Source of the DNA: an uncultured Eubacteriales bacterium
GTDB lineage: Bacteria > Bacillota > Clostridia > Oscillospirales > Acutalibacteraceae
Assembly: GCA_910580045.1 (NCBI GenBank)
Contig: CAJTXF010000004.1
Span: forward strand, 17,505-81,504
Direction of reading: 5' to 3'
Length of the DNA: 64,000 nt
Under the pieces are notes generated by a model. That model searched no databases. It saw only the letters and a list, made by a program, of their open reading frames with translations, and was not told the origin of the DNA. This document shows, in pieces, positions 8,812 through 15,818 of the stretch (the first letter of the stretch is position 1; every line of letters begins with the position of its first letter). The translations under genes and the position numbers were made by a program.

Positions 8812-9730
8812 GGCGCTCCCTCCCTTTGCCGGTGCCTACCAGGCTGAGGAAGTAGCTCTCCAGGCTCTCGTCGTGGTTCTGCACCGTGTACACCTCGCAG
8901 CCCCGGTCGGTCAGGGCCGTGACCAGCTTGGAGACGTTCACCGCGTCGTAAATGTCCACCTGTTTATTCTCCAGGATTTTATACTCCAAGCCCATCTCGT
9001 CCAGCACCAGGGCAGCGGTCTGGGTGTCAGACACATCGGCCCGCACGCACTTGCGGCAGGTGGCCTCCAGCTCCTCGGCGCTGATTTCCCGAAGCATCCG
9101 GCCAGAGTCAATGAAGCCATAGTGGGTGGCCAGCTTGTGGAGCTCCTCCAAAATGTGGCTGGAAATCAGGACCGTAATGTCCCGCTCCCGGTTCAGCTTG
9201 AGAATCAGCTCCCGAATCTCCACAATTCCCTGGGGGTCCAGGCCGTTGACCGGCTCATCCAGCACCAAAAAGTCCGGGTCGCCGCACAGGGCCACGGCAA
9301 TGCCCAGCCGCTGGCGCATACCAAGAGAGAAGTTCCTGGCCTTCTTCTTCCCGGTATCCGGCAGGCCCACCAGCTCCAGCAGCTCCGGCACGCAGGAGAA
9401 GTCAGGCAGGCCCAGGATGCGGCACTGCTGCTTGAGGTTGTTCTCAGCGGTCATGTCCAGGTAGATGGAGGGAGTCTCCACCACAGCCCCCATCCGGCGG
9501 CGGGAGCGGGTGATGTCCGGGCTCTCATTGTTCACGCCGTAAAGACTGTAGGTGCCGTAAGAAGGGGTCTGCAAGCCGCAGATAAGCCGCAGAAGGGTGG
9601 TCTTCCCCGCGCCGTTCTTGCCCACCAGGCCGTAGATGGCCCCCTTGGGCACAGAGATATTGAAGTTTTCCAGCGCCTTGAATTCACGGTAGTTTTTGCC
9701 CAGCGCACTGGTTTGCAGGATGTATTCCAT
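8804..9730 (-). CDS. ABC transporter ATP-binding subunit of the five-permease cassette
   Basis: 308 aa cytoplasmic ATPase of the BcrA/NatA type. Walker A GKNGAGKTTL, Q-loop region VVETPSIY, signature FSLGMRQRLGIA, Walker B FLVLDEPVNGLDPQG and switch His in SSHILEELH are all intact. About 85 residues follow the core, a C-terminal extension common in this antibiotic-peptide immunity family. It is the first gene after the operator array at 9778-9819 and the only ATPase for five permeases. Family members protect against lantibiotics or bacitracin or export peptides; the substrate here is not known. Confidence 0.9.
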   Translation of the reverse strand: MEYILQTSALGKNYREFKALENFNISVPKGAIYGLVGKNGAGKTTLLRLICGLQTPSYGTYSLYGVNNESPDITRSRRRMGAVVETPSIYLDMTAENNLKQQCRILGLPDFSCVPELLELVGLPDTGKKKARNFSLGMRQRLGIAVALCGDPDFLVLDEPVNGLDPQGIVEIRELILKLNRERDITVLISSHILEELHKLATHYGFIDSGRMLREISAEELEATCRKCVRADVSDTQTAALVLDEMGLEYKILENKQVDIYDAVNVSKLVTALTDRGCEVYTVQNHDESLESYFLSLVGTGKGRERHA

Positions 9731-9762
9731 AGTTCACGCTTCCTTTCTGTTGGGATGCCATC

Positions 9763-9819
9763 AGTATACAACAAAAAGGTAAAGAAACCGGTAAAGGAAA
9801 GGGTAAAGAAATGGTAAAG
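9763..9819 (-). promoter_or_regulatory. Promoter with four-copy TTTACC operator array for the ABC operon
   Basis: Read on the minus strand, CTTTACC occurs four times (plus-strand GGTAAAG at 9778, 9790, 9802 and 9813), spaced 12, 12 and 11 bases, i.e. about one helical turn. A -10-like TATACT lies at 9763-9768 just downstream, while no good -35 is present, as expected for an activator-dependent promoter. OmpR/PhoB regulators bind such direct repeats, and the regulator gene lies immediately upstream. Binding is inferred. Confidence 0.75.
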
Positions 9820-9826
9820 ATTTTTA

Positions 9827-10492
9827 CTAATCCGGCTCCGCCAGCTTGAAGCCAATGCCCCACACTGCCTCAATATAGTCCCTGTCCCCCGCTGCCCGCA
9901 GCTTTTTTCGCAGGTTGCTCACGTGCATTTTCAGCGAGCTCTCGGTGCAGTCCGGGGTGTCCAGGGCTATCTGCTCCAGCAGCTGGGACTTGGTGACCAC
10001 CTGGCCCGGCCTTCGCATGAGCTGCCGCAGAATGGCATACTCTGTGGGGGTCAGATGGGCTTCCCCTGCCTCGGTTGTGGCAATATGGGTGTCCAAATCC
10101 AAAACCAGGCCCCCGTACCGCAGGCGGCTGGCCTCCCGCCCGGCCCCGCCTCGAAGCTGGACCGCCACCCGGGCCAGCAGCTCCTTGGTCTCAAAGGGCT
10201 TGGTGATATAGTCCGCCGCGCCCCCTAACAGCAAATCCACCTTGCTGTCCAGCCCGGCCTTGGCGCTGAGGACAATGACCGGAACCCCCTCGATTTTGGG
10301 CAGCAGCTCCTCCCCGGACAGGCCCGGGAGCATCAAGTCCAGCAGCACCAAATCCGGGGGCGCGCTTTCCAGGCAGAGCAGAGCTTCCGTGCCCGAGTAG
10401 GCCCTGCTCACCCCATAGCCAGCCTTGCTCAGCACCTCTTCCAGCAGGTTGCCGATGTGCAGGTCGTCGTCCACCACAAGGATGCGCTTCAC
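9827..10492 (-). CDS. OmpR/PhoB-family response regulator
   Basis: 221 aa. N-terminal receiver domain with the acidic pair DDD at 8-10, phospho-acceptor Asp52 (LVLLDLMLPG) and Lys98 (ITKPF); C-terminal winged-helix DNA-binding domain (LTPTEYAILRQL, KMHVSNLRKKL, GIGFKL). The start is GTG at 10492 with AGGAGG six bases upstream. It follows aroB by only 12 bases, so it may be transcribed from the aromatic operon, while the operator array it probably binds starts directly after its stop. The likely partner kinase is at 3290-4180, at the far end of the ABC operon. Likely controls the five-permease transporter. Confidence 0.9.
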   Translation of the reverse strand: MKRILVVDDDLHIGNLLEEVLSKAGYGVSRAYSGTEALLCLESAPPDLVLLDLMLPGLSGEELLPKIEGVPVIVLSAKAGLDSKVDLLLGGAADYITKPFETKELLARVAVQLRGGAGREASRLRYGGLVLDLDTHIATTEAGEAHLTPTEYAILRQLMRRPGQVVTKSQLLEQIALDTPDCTESSLKMHVSNLRKKLRAAGDRDYIEAVWGIGFKLAEPD

Positions 10493-10504
10493 CTTCCGCC
10501 TCCT

Positions 10505-11551
10505 TTATCGCAGGGCGGCAAGGAGCTCTGCCCGGGAGATGGGCTGGATAAAGCTCTCACCAATGGTTTTGATGAAAATGAACCGCAGGCTCTCCCCATC
10601 GCTTTTCTTGTCCAGGGCAGTGGCCTCCACAATTTCCTCCATGCGGAACTCTGGTTTCACCGGCAGGCCGTATTGCCCCAGCACACCGGCGATACGCTCC
10701 CCGGTGCCGGGCTGGGTCAGGCCCAGCTTCTCCCCGGCCCGGCAGGCCAGCACCATGCCGATGCCCACTGCTTCCCCGTGGGACAGGCCCCGGAAGCCGT
10801 GGAGCTTCTCCAAAGCGTGGCCGCAGGTGTGGCCAAAGTTGAGAATCATCCGGCGGCCGGTATCCCGGGTGTCCGCCTCCACAAAGTCCCGCTTGATGGC
10901 AATAGAGCGGCCCACTACTTGCTCCAAATCGTCCAGAGCCGCGCCCTGCTCCAAGGCCTGGAACAGCACCGGGTCGGCGATACAGCCGTGCTTGATGACC
11001 TCCCCCAGACCGTCGTTGAAATAGCGGCGGGGCAGCGTGGAGAGGGCGTCCGAATCGGTGATTACGGCAGAGGGCTGGTGGAAAGCACCCACCAGATTCT
11101 TGCCAAAGGGCAAATCCACCCCGGTCTTCCCCCCCACGCTGGCATCCGCCTGTGACACCAGACTGGTGGGAATCTGGACAAAGTCCATCCCCCGTAGGAA
11201 TGTGGCGGCGGCAAAGCCGCCCATGTCCCCGGTCACGCCGCCGCCCAGGGTGACTACCATATCCGTGCGGGTAAAGCCGTTCTCCGCCAGGGCCTGGTAC
11301 ATATCCATAATGGTGGACAGCTGCTTGTTCTCCTCACCAGCGGGAAAGGTGAACCGGAACACCGGGAAGCCCGCCGCTTTCAGGGAGTCCTCCACCCGCT
11401 GGCCGTAGAGGGGCATCACATTGCTGTCGCTGATGAGCATGAGCTTGGTCCCAGGCTTTTTCAAGCCTTGGACGATGCTTCCGGCCCGGTCTATCGCGCC
11501 CCGCTCCACAGTGACAGTGTAGGGGGCTGTCGTTTTCACTTCGATTTTCAT
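10505..11551 (-). CDS. aroB: 3-dehydroquinate synthase
   Basis: 348 aa, usual length. Converts DAHP to 3-dehydroquinate, shikimate-pathway step 2. NAD-binding and active-site signatures GGGVTGDMGGFAAATFLRG, SVGGKTGVD and the metal-site region GLGEVIKHG and FGHTCGHALE are intact. It is the third gene after the aromatic leader-peptide attenuator (aroF-tyrA-aroB), so it should respond to aromatic amino acid supply. The gap to tyrA is 43 bases. The next gene, a response regulator, begins 12 bases after its stop. Confidence 0.96.
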   Translation of the reverse strand: MKIEVKTTAPYTVTVERGAIDRAGSIVQGLKKPGTKLMLISDSNVMPLYGQRVEDSLKAAGFPVFRFTFPAGEENKQLSTIMDMYQALAENGFTRTDMVVTLGGGVTGDMGGFAAATFLRGMDFVQIPTSLVSQADASVGGKTGVDLPFGKNLVGAFHQPSAVITDSDALSTLPRRYFNDGLGEVIKHGCIADPVLFQALEQGAALDDLEQVVGRSIAIKRDFVEADTRDTGRRMILNFGHTCGHALEKLHGFRGLSHGEAVGIGMVLACRAGEKLGLTQPGTGERIAGVLGQYGLPVKPEFRMEEIVEATALDKKSDGESLRFIFIKTIGESFIQPISRAELLAALR

Positions 11552-11594
11552 AGGTTCCTCCTGTTGGGCGATTCTTTATGAAAGCGGGCCTTTG

Positions 11595-12419
11595 CTATCC
11601 TACCCGGCGTTTTGTATCCGCCGCTTTCCGCAGCAGTTCCCGAAGCTGCTCTTCCTCCCCTTGGCTCACTGCGTCCCGAATTCGTTTCAGATTCCGGTTC
11701 AGCTCATCCAGTTCTTCAACCAATGCCCTGCGGTTGTCCAAAAAGAGCCTGCTCCAGAGCACCTCGTTGATAGCTGCCACCCGGGACACGTCCCGGTAAC
11801 TGCCCGCGGAGAAGCCCTGATGCTCCTCACAGCGGGGGCTGGCCACATAGGCGCAGGCCAGGGCATGGGGCAGCTGGGAGGTAAAGGCAATCATCTGGTC
11901 ATGGCGGGCGGGGGTGGTGCGCACAATGCGACCAAAGCCCATGGCCCCTGCCAGCCCCTCCACCTGCTCCACGGCCCAAGCGGGCGCGCCAGTGTCCACC
12001 AAAATATAGGAGGCCCCCACAAAAATGCTGGGGTCACTGGCTCCGAAGCCGCTGCGCTCCTTCCCGGCCATGGGGTGTCCGGCCACAAAGATATAGTTCC
12101 CCCCAGTCAGCTCCGCCATGCCCGCGCAGAGCTCCTCCTTCACCCCGCAGGTATCGGTAAGGAGGCAGCCCTCCTTCAGCACAGGGCCGTGCTCTTGGGC
12201 AAAGGCCAGCGCCGCCTCTGGGTACACGCACAGATAGACCATATCCGCCGTGCGTAAATCCGCGGTATCCGCCTTGCCGTCAATGGCCCCGCAGGAGCAG
12301 GCGTCCAGCAGGGCGTCCTGGTTGGTGTCCATGCCCAGGACCTGATGGGAGGTGTTCTGTTTCAGGGCCTTGGCAATGGAGCCCCCAATCAGGCCCAGGC
12401 CTACAATGATAATCTTCAT
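11595..12419 (-). CDS. tyrA: Prephenate dehydrogenase
   Basis: 274 aa. Oxidatively decarboxylates prephenate to 4-hydroxyphenylpyruvate on the way to tyrosine. The Rossmann motif GLGLIGGSIAKAL opens the protein, and GHPMAGKERSGFGAS contains the family's active-site histidine. It is a stand-alone dehydrogenase without a chorismate mutase domain and, at this length, without a C-terminal ACT domain, so feedback control may rest on the attenuator rather than the enzyme. Its ATG overlaps the aroF stop (ATGA), indicating coupled translation. Confidence 0.94.
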   Translation of the reverse strand: MKIIIVGLGLIGGSIAKALKQNTSHQVLGMDTNQDALLDACSCGAIDGKADTADLRTADMVYLCVYPEAALAFAQEHGPVLKEGCLLTDTCGVKEELCAGMAELTGGNYIFVAGHPMAGKERSGFGASDPSIFVGASYILVDTGAPAWAVEQVEGLAGAMGFGRIVRTTPARHDQMIAFTSQLPHALACAYVASPRCEEHQGFSAGSYRDVSRVAAINEVLWSRLFLDNRRALVEELDELNRNLKRIRDAVSQGEEEQLRELLRKAADTKRRVG

Positions 12420-13429
12420 AGGGCCTGCACCATGTCGTATACCTGGGTGACCCGCTTGGCCAGGCTGTCAAACTGGGCAGGGGTAATGGACTGGGCCCCG
12501 TCGCACAGGGCGTGAGGCGGGTCGTTGTGTACCTCGATAATCAATCCGTCCGCGCCGATGGCTGCGGCGGCAATGGCCAGGGGCTCAATCAGCCAGCTGA
12601 CGCCGCTGGCGTGGCTGGGGTCCACAATCACAGGCAGATGGGACAGCCGCTTGATAACCGGCACGGCGGAAATATCCAGGGTGTTCCGGGTCATGGTCTC
12701 ATAGGTGCGGATGCCCCGCTCGCATAGGATGACCTGCTGGTTGCCCTCGGCCATAATGTACTCAGCGCTCATGAGCAGCTCTTCCACTGTATTGGCCAAC
12801 CCCCGTTTGAGCAGAATGGGCTTGTCCAGCCGGCCCAGCCGCTTCAACAGCTCAAAATTCTGCATATTCCGGGCCCCCACCTGGATGACATCCACATCGT
12901 CGAACAGGGGGAGATGCTCAATGCTCATGATTTCCGTGACAATGGGCAGGCCGGTCTTTTTCTTGGCCTTGGAGAGCAGCTCCAGGCCCTCGGACTTCAT
13001 GCCCTGGAAGGCATAGGGGCTGGTGCGGGGTTTGAACGCGCCGCCCCGCAGAAACGCGGCGCCGGATTCCTTCACTGCCTCTGCCACGCCGCAAATCTGC
13101 TCCTCACTCTCCACAGAGCAGGGGCCGGCAATCAGGGCCAAGCGCCCCCCGCCAATGGTCTGCCCCCCCGGCAGGGTGATAACAGAATCCTCTGGATGGA
13201 ACTTGCGGTTTGCCTTTTTGTAGGGCTCCTGCACCCGGCGGACAGCCTCCACCACGTCCTGGGCGGCAATGTACTCGTCATCAATGGCAGTGGTATCGCC
13301 CAAAAGGCCCAGTACAGTGCTGTGGGTGCCCACCCAGGTATTCACGGTCACGTCATACCGGCTGGTGAGCTTTTGAACAAAGCTGTCAATCTGCTCTTGG
13401 TTCTGCTGGGGTTTCAGTACAATAATCAT
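12416..13429 (-). CDS. aroF: 3-deoxy-7-phosphoheptulonate synthase (DAHP synthase, type I-beta)
   Basis: 337 aa. Condenses PEP and erythrose 4-phosphate, the first shikimate step. About 70 N-terminal residues form the ferredoxin-like regulatory domain seen in Thermotoga-type enzymes; the barrel has GPCSVESEEQ, GGAFKPRTSPYAFQG, KRGLANT, RGIRTYET and DPSHASG. The start ATG at 13429 has AAAGGA eight bases upstream. It is the first structural gene after a leader peptide (13576-13713) and attenuator hairpin (13503-13529), so its expression is probably set by charging of Phe/Tyr/Trp tRNA. Confidence 0.95.
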   Translation of the reverse strand: MIIVLKPQQNQEQIDSFVQKLTSRYDVTVNTWVGTHSTVLGLLGDTTAIDDEYIAAQDVVEAVRRVQEPYKKANRKFHPEDSVITLPGGQTIGGGRLALIAGPCSVESEEQICGVAEAVKESGAAFLRGGAFKPRTSPYAFQGMKSEGLELLSKAKKKTGLPIVTEIMSIEHLPLFDDVDVIQVGARNMQNFELLKRLGRLDKPILLKRGLANTVEELLMSAEYIMAEGNQQVILCERGIRTYETMTRNTLDISAVPVIKRLSHLPVIVDPSHASGVSWLIEPLAIAAAAIGADGLIIEVHNDPPHALCDGAQSITPAQFDSLAKRVTQVYDMVQAL

Positions 13430-13502
13430 TTGGATTCATCCTTTCTGTCTTCACTTCGCTGAATTTGGCTTTCCACAGACGCTGGGCTCTGTCCGCAGGC
13501 AT

Positions 13503-13529
13503 AAAAAAGGCGGAGCCCCACGGCTCCGC
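13503..13529 (-). terminator. Attenuator terminator before aroF
   Basis: On the minus strand GCGGAGCC and GGCTCCGC make an 8-bp GC stem with a four-base loop, followed by TTTTTTAT. It lies 47 bases after the leader-peptide stop and 74 bases before the aroF start, where an attenuator belongs. A second small hairpin (CCCGG/CCGGG, 13536-13550) between leader and terminator may act in pausing or antitermination. Confidence 0.85.
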
Positions 13530-13575
13530 AAACCACCCGGATATTCCGGGCAGATTCATCTCCCCCGCCTTCGGC

Positions 13576-13713
13576 TTACTGCCGGAACGAACTTGAAAGT
13601 CCCAGGCGCAGGGACGCGCAGCCGCTCTGTTCACCCCACGGAAAATAGCCCGCGCTGGTAAATCGCAGGCTGAAGCAGGTATAGTAAAACTGCTGTGTAC
13701 GTATGGTGTCCAT
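13576..13713 (-). CDS. Aromatic-amino-acid leader peptide (45 aa) of the aroF operon
   Basis: A 45-codon ORF starts at ATG 13713 with AAGGAG seven bases upstream and stops at TAA 13576. The peptide starts MDTIRTQQFYYTCFS and is unusually rich in aromatic residues: FYY, F14, F18, YF then W within the first 26 codons, F43 near the end. It lies between a consensus promoter and a terminator hairpin that precedes aroF. Ribosome stalling at Phe/Tyr/Trp codons when the cognate tRNA is uncharged would prevent terminator formation, as in pheL/trpL. The mechanism is inferred; the ORF, its ribosome-binding site, promoter and terminator are visible. Confidence 0.82.
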   Translation of the reverse strand: MDTIRTQQFYYTCFSLRFTSAGYFPWGEQSGCASLRLGLSSSFRQ

Positions 13714-13749
13714 CGCGGCGCTCCTTATCATTTTTTGCGTCCAGGAGCT

Positions 13750-13778
13750 ATTCTACTCCTTCTTTCGAAAAAAGTCAA
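13750..13778 (-). promoter_or_regulatory. Promoter of the leader-aroF-tyrA-aroB operon
   Basis: On the minus strand TTGACT (13778-13773) and TAGAAT (13755-13750) are exactly 17 bases apart, 36 bases before the leader-peptide start codon. It lies just downstream of aroK and so makes aroF-tyrA-aroB a separate transcription unit. Confidence 0.85.
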
Positions 13779-13800
13779 GTCCCAGCCGGAAGGCAGGTTT

Positions 13801-14319
13801 TTACCGCCACTCCAGCTTGGCCACCCGCCGGGCTACTGTTACGGGCGGCGCCCCCGCGTCAATGGTCACGTCCGCCGCAGCCCGGTAGAGGGGTTCCCGC
13901 TCCGCGTGGAGCCGGGCAATTACCTCCCGCCGGTTGGGCACCTGCAGCAGGGGACGCCGTTTGTCGTTTTTCAGCCGCTCCTGCAAAGCGGCCAAGGGCG
14001 CATCCAGGAAGACGATTACCCCTCCCTGCTCGTGAAAAGCCCGGACATTCCCCTCCCGCAGCACGGTCCCCCCGCCGCTGGCGATAATCAGTCCAGGCCG
14101 GGCTGCCACTTCCCACACAGCCTGGACCTCCCGCTCCCGAAAGCCCGCTTCCCCAAACTGGGCGAAAATCTCTGAGACAGTCAATCCTGCTTTTTCCTCA
14201 ATGTACTGGTCCAAGTCACAGAACTCCCGCTCCAGAAGCCGGGCTGCCCGGCGGCCTACGCTGGTCTTGCCGCAGCCCATGAAGCCGCACAGAATCAGGT
14301 TCCCCTGCCCCCTGCTCAT
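13801..14319 (-). CDS. aroK: Shikimate kinase
   Basis: 172 aa, normal length. Phosphorylates shikimate with ATP. Walker A GFMGCGKTSVG, the shikimate-binding DLDQYIEEKAG and FREREVQAVWE, and the GGGTVL motif are all present. The start overlaps the aroE stop by four bases, so aroE-aroK is a coupled pair. Transcription may stop before the aroF leader, which has its own promoter. Confidence 0.95.
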   Translation of the reverse strand: MSRGQGNLILCGFMGCGKTSVGRRAARLLEREFCDLDQYIEEKAGLTVSEIFAQFGEAGFREREVQAVWEVAARPGLIIASGGGTVLREGNVRAFHEQGGVIVFLDAPLAALQERLKNDKRRPLLQVPNRREVIARLHAEREPLYRAAADVTIDAGAPPVTVARRVAKLEWR

Positions 14320-15197
14320 AGCTTCTCTCCCCCGAATATCCGCGGAAGCTCTGCCTGGGCATCCGCAGTCAGCTGCCGCAAATCCGCCAGCTCAAACGAA
14401 CTGCCATACCACAGCTTATGGGAATACGCTGCCTGACACACCAGCATGCCCATGCCGCCCACTGTCTTTACACCCTGCCTCCGGGCTCTTTGCAGCAGCA
14501 AGGTATCGGCCGGATTGTACACCGCGTCAAAAACCGTGCTGAACCTGGCGATAACAGCATCGCTCACCGGGCAGGCGTCTGTATGGGGATACATGCCCAG
14601 GCTGGTGGTATTGATTAGCAAGCCACGGCTGCTCCTGCTGTCCTCCTCCAGCTCCTGGTAGCTCATGAGCTGAATCCAAAAGCTTTTATCGCCCCGGCTC
14701 CGGGCATAGTCAGCCAGGCGGTCAGCCAAAGCCATCGCTTTCTCATAAGAGCCCTGCCGGTGGACAATAGTAAGCTGAAAGTCCGGGCGCTGGGCTATCT
14801 GAAAGGCAATGGCCTTTGCCGCCCCGCCATTGCCCAGAATCACCACATCCTCGGGAAGGTCCACACCCTCGCACGCCAAGGCCAGGGCAAACCCTGCCCC
14901 ATCGGTGGTGGAGCCCCAGAGCCGACCCTCCTCCACCCGCACGGTGTTCACAGAACCGCACAGCGCCGCCTGCTCACTCATGTTGTCCAGATAGGGAATA
15001 ATGGCGCTTTTGTGGGGTATTGTGATATTAAAGCAGTCCAATTTGCGCAGAACAGGCAGGGCCTCCTCCAAATCCGGCACATCTATAACGCTATACTCCA
15101 TAGGGATATGGGAGAGCTCAAACAGTCTTTTTTGTATAAAAGGGGACATGGTATGGCCAATGGGGTGGCCGATTACTGCCGCTTTTTGTAGTTTCAA
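14316..15197 (-). CDS. aroE: Shikimate dehydrogenase
   Basis: 293 aa from TTG at 15197, preferred because AAGGAG lies nine bases upstream and the protein then begins MKLQKAAVIGHPIGHTMSP as in the family; a GTG at 15221 would add eight residues but has no site. Reduces 3-dehydroshikimate with NADPH. Substrate motifs GHPIGHTMSP, NITIPHKS (catalytic Lys) and TTDGAGF, the nucleotide motif GNGGAAKAI and the NTTSLGM stretch are present. First gene of the aroE-aroK unit. No aroA, aroC or aroD is seen in the window. Confidence 0.93.
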   Translation of the reverse strand: MKLQKAAVIGHPIGHTMSPFIQKRLFELSHIPMEYSVIDVPDLEEALPVLRKLDCFNITIPHKSAIIPYLDNMSEQAALCGSVNTVRVEEGRLWGSTTDGAGFALALACEGVDLPEDVVILGNGGAAKAIAFQIAQRPDFQLTIVHRQGSYEKAMALADRLADYARSRGDKSFWIQLMSYQELEEDSRSSRGLLINTTSLGMYPHTDACPVSDAVIARFSTVFDAVYNPADTLLLQRARRQGVKTVGGMGMLVCQAAYSHKLWYGSSFELADLRQLTADAQAELPRIFGGEKL

Positions 15198-15250
15198 GGG
15201 CTTCCACTCCTTCTTTTTCACTGGTTTGGCAAATTTTTTTCGTTATCCTG

Positions 15251-15279
15251 TTGACAAAGTGGATGTGAGCAAATAAAAT
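15251..15279 (+). promoter_or_regulatory. Promoter of acpP
   Basis: TTGACA (15251-15256) and TAAAAT (15274-15279) are 17 bases apart on the plus strand. This leaves a leader of about 125 bases before acpP, across the divergent aroE promoter. The leader holds no ORF that I can support. Confidence 0.7.
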
Positions 15280-15332
15280 AAAGTCAAAGGGACACCCGGA
15301 ACATTTTGCTCCCGCGCGTTTTGCGCCGCCCT

Positions 15333-15362
15333 ATTATACCATAGGGCCGCCGGGTTTGTCCA
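15333..15362 (-). promoter_or_regulatory. Promoter of aroE-aroK
   Basis: On the minus strand TGGACA (15362-15357) and a perfect TATAAT (15338-15333) are 18 bases apart. The leader to the aroE start is about 130 bases, overlapping the divergent acpP promoter. Confidence 0.6.
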
Positions 15363-15411
15363 TAACTTATGATTCCAATAATCGAAAACAAATTTTTAGG
15401 AGGCAGTTAAG

Positions 15412-15645
15412 ATGGTATTGGAAAAAATGAAGGCCATTCTCAGTGAGCAGTTCAGCGTGGAAGAGGGCACCATCACCGCGGATACCCTGCTGGAGGACGA
15501 CCTGGGCGCGGATTCACTGGACGTGGTGGATTTGCTGATGACCATTGAGGACACCTTTGAGGTGGAGATTCCCGACGAGGAAGTGGAAAACATCAAGACG
15601 GTGGGCGCTCTGGTAGAGTACATCGAGAACCACTCTCAGGAGTGA
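15412..15645 (+). CDS. acpP: Acyl carrier protein
   Basis: 77 aa, acidic, helical. Carries growing fatty acyl chains on 4'-phosphopantetheine attached to Ser35 in the hallmark LGADSLDVVDL. The start has AGGAGG nine bases upstream. It stands alone here with its own promoter and terminator, away from fab genes. The Sfp-type transferase at 51008-51661 is the only phosphopantetheinyl transferase in the window, though an AcpS elsewhere would be the usual activator. Confidence 0.96.
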   Translation: MVLEKMKAILSEQFSVEEGTITADTLLEDDLGADSLDVVDLLMTIEDTFEVEIPDEEVENIKTVGALVEYIENHSQE

Positions 15646-15667
15646 GCCCCGTGTTATAGGGAACCAT

Positions 15668-15704
15668 TGAGCCCGTGGCGGAGCTTCTGCCCGGGCTTTT
15701 TTCA
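15668..15704 (+). terminator. Terminator of acpP
   Basis: AGCCCG (15670-15675) pairs with CGGGCT (15692-15697), with further pairing inside, followed by TTTTTTC. It sits 25 bases after the acpP stop. Confidence 0.75.
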
Positions 15705-15757
15705 TATCTCAAATTATTTCTGAAAGGTCCACCGCCCGGCTTTTTTGCACAAATTCC

Positions 15758-15786
15758 TTGCAAATCCGGCCTGCAGCCGCTATAAT
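15758..15786 (+). promoter_or_regulatory. Promoter of proS
   Basis: TTGCAA (15758-15763) and TATAAT (15781-15786) are 17 bases apart, ending 32 bases before the proS start. No T-box elements (specifier stem or conserved T-box sequence) fit in this short leader. Confidence 0.8.
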
Positions 15787-15818
15787 GGATAAGATATTGT
15801 AAGCAATCGGAAAGGACG

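Noticed and set aside
15646..15818. T-box riboswitch before proS
   Set aside because: The promoter is only 32 bases from the start codon, leaving no room for a T-box leader.
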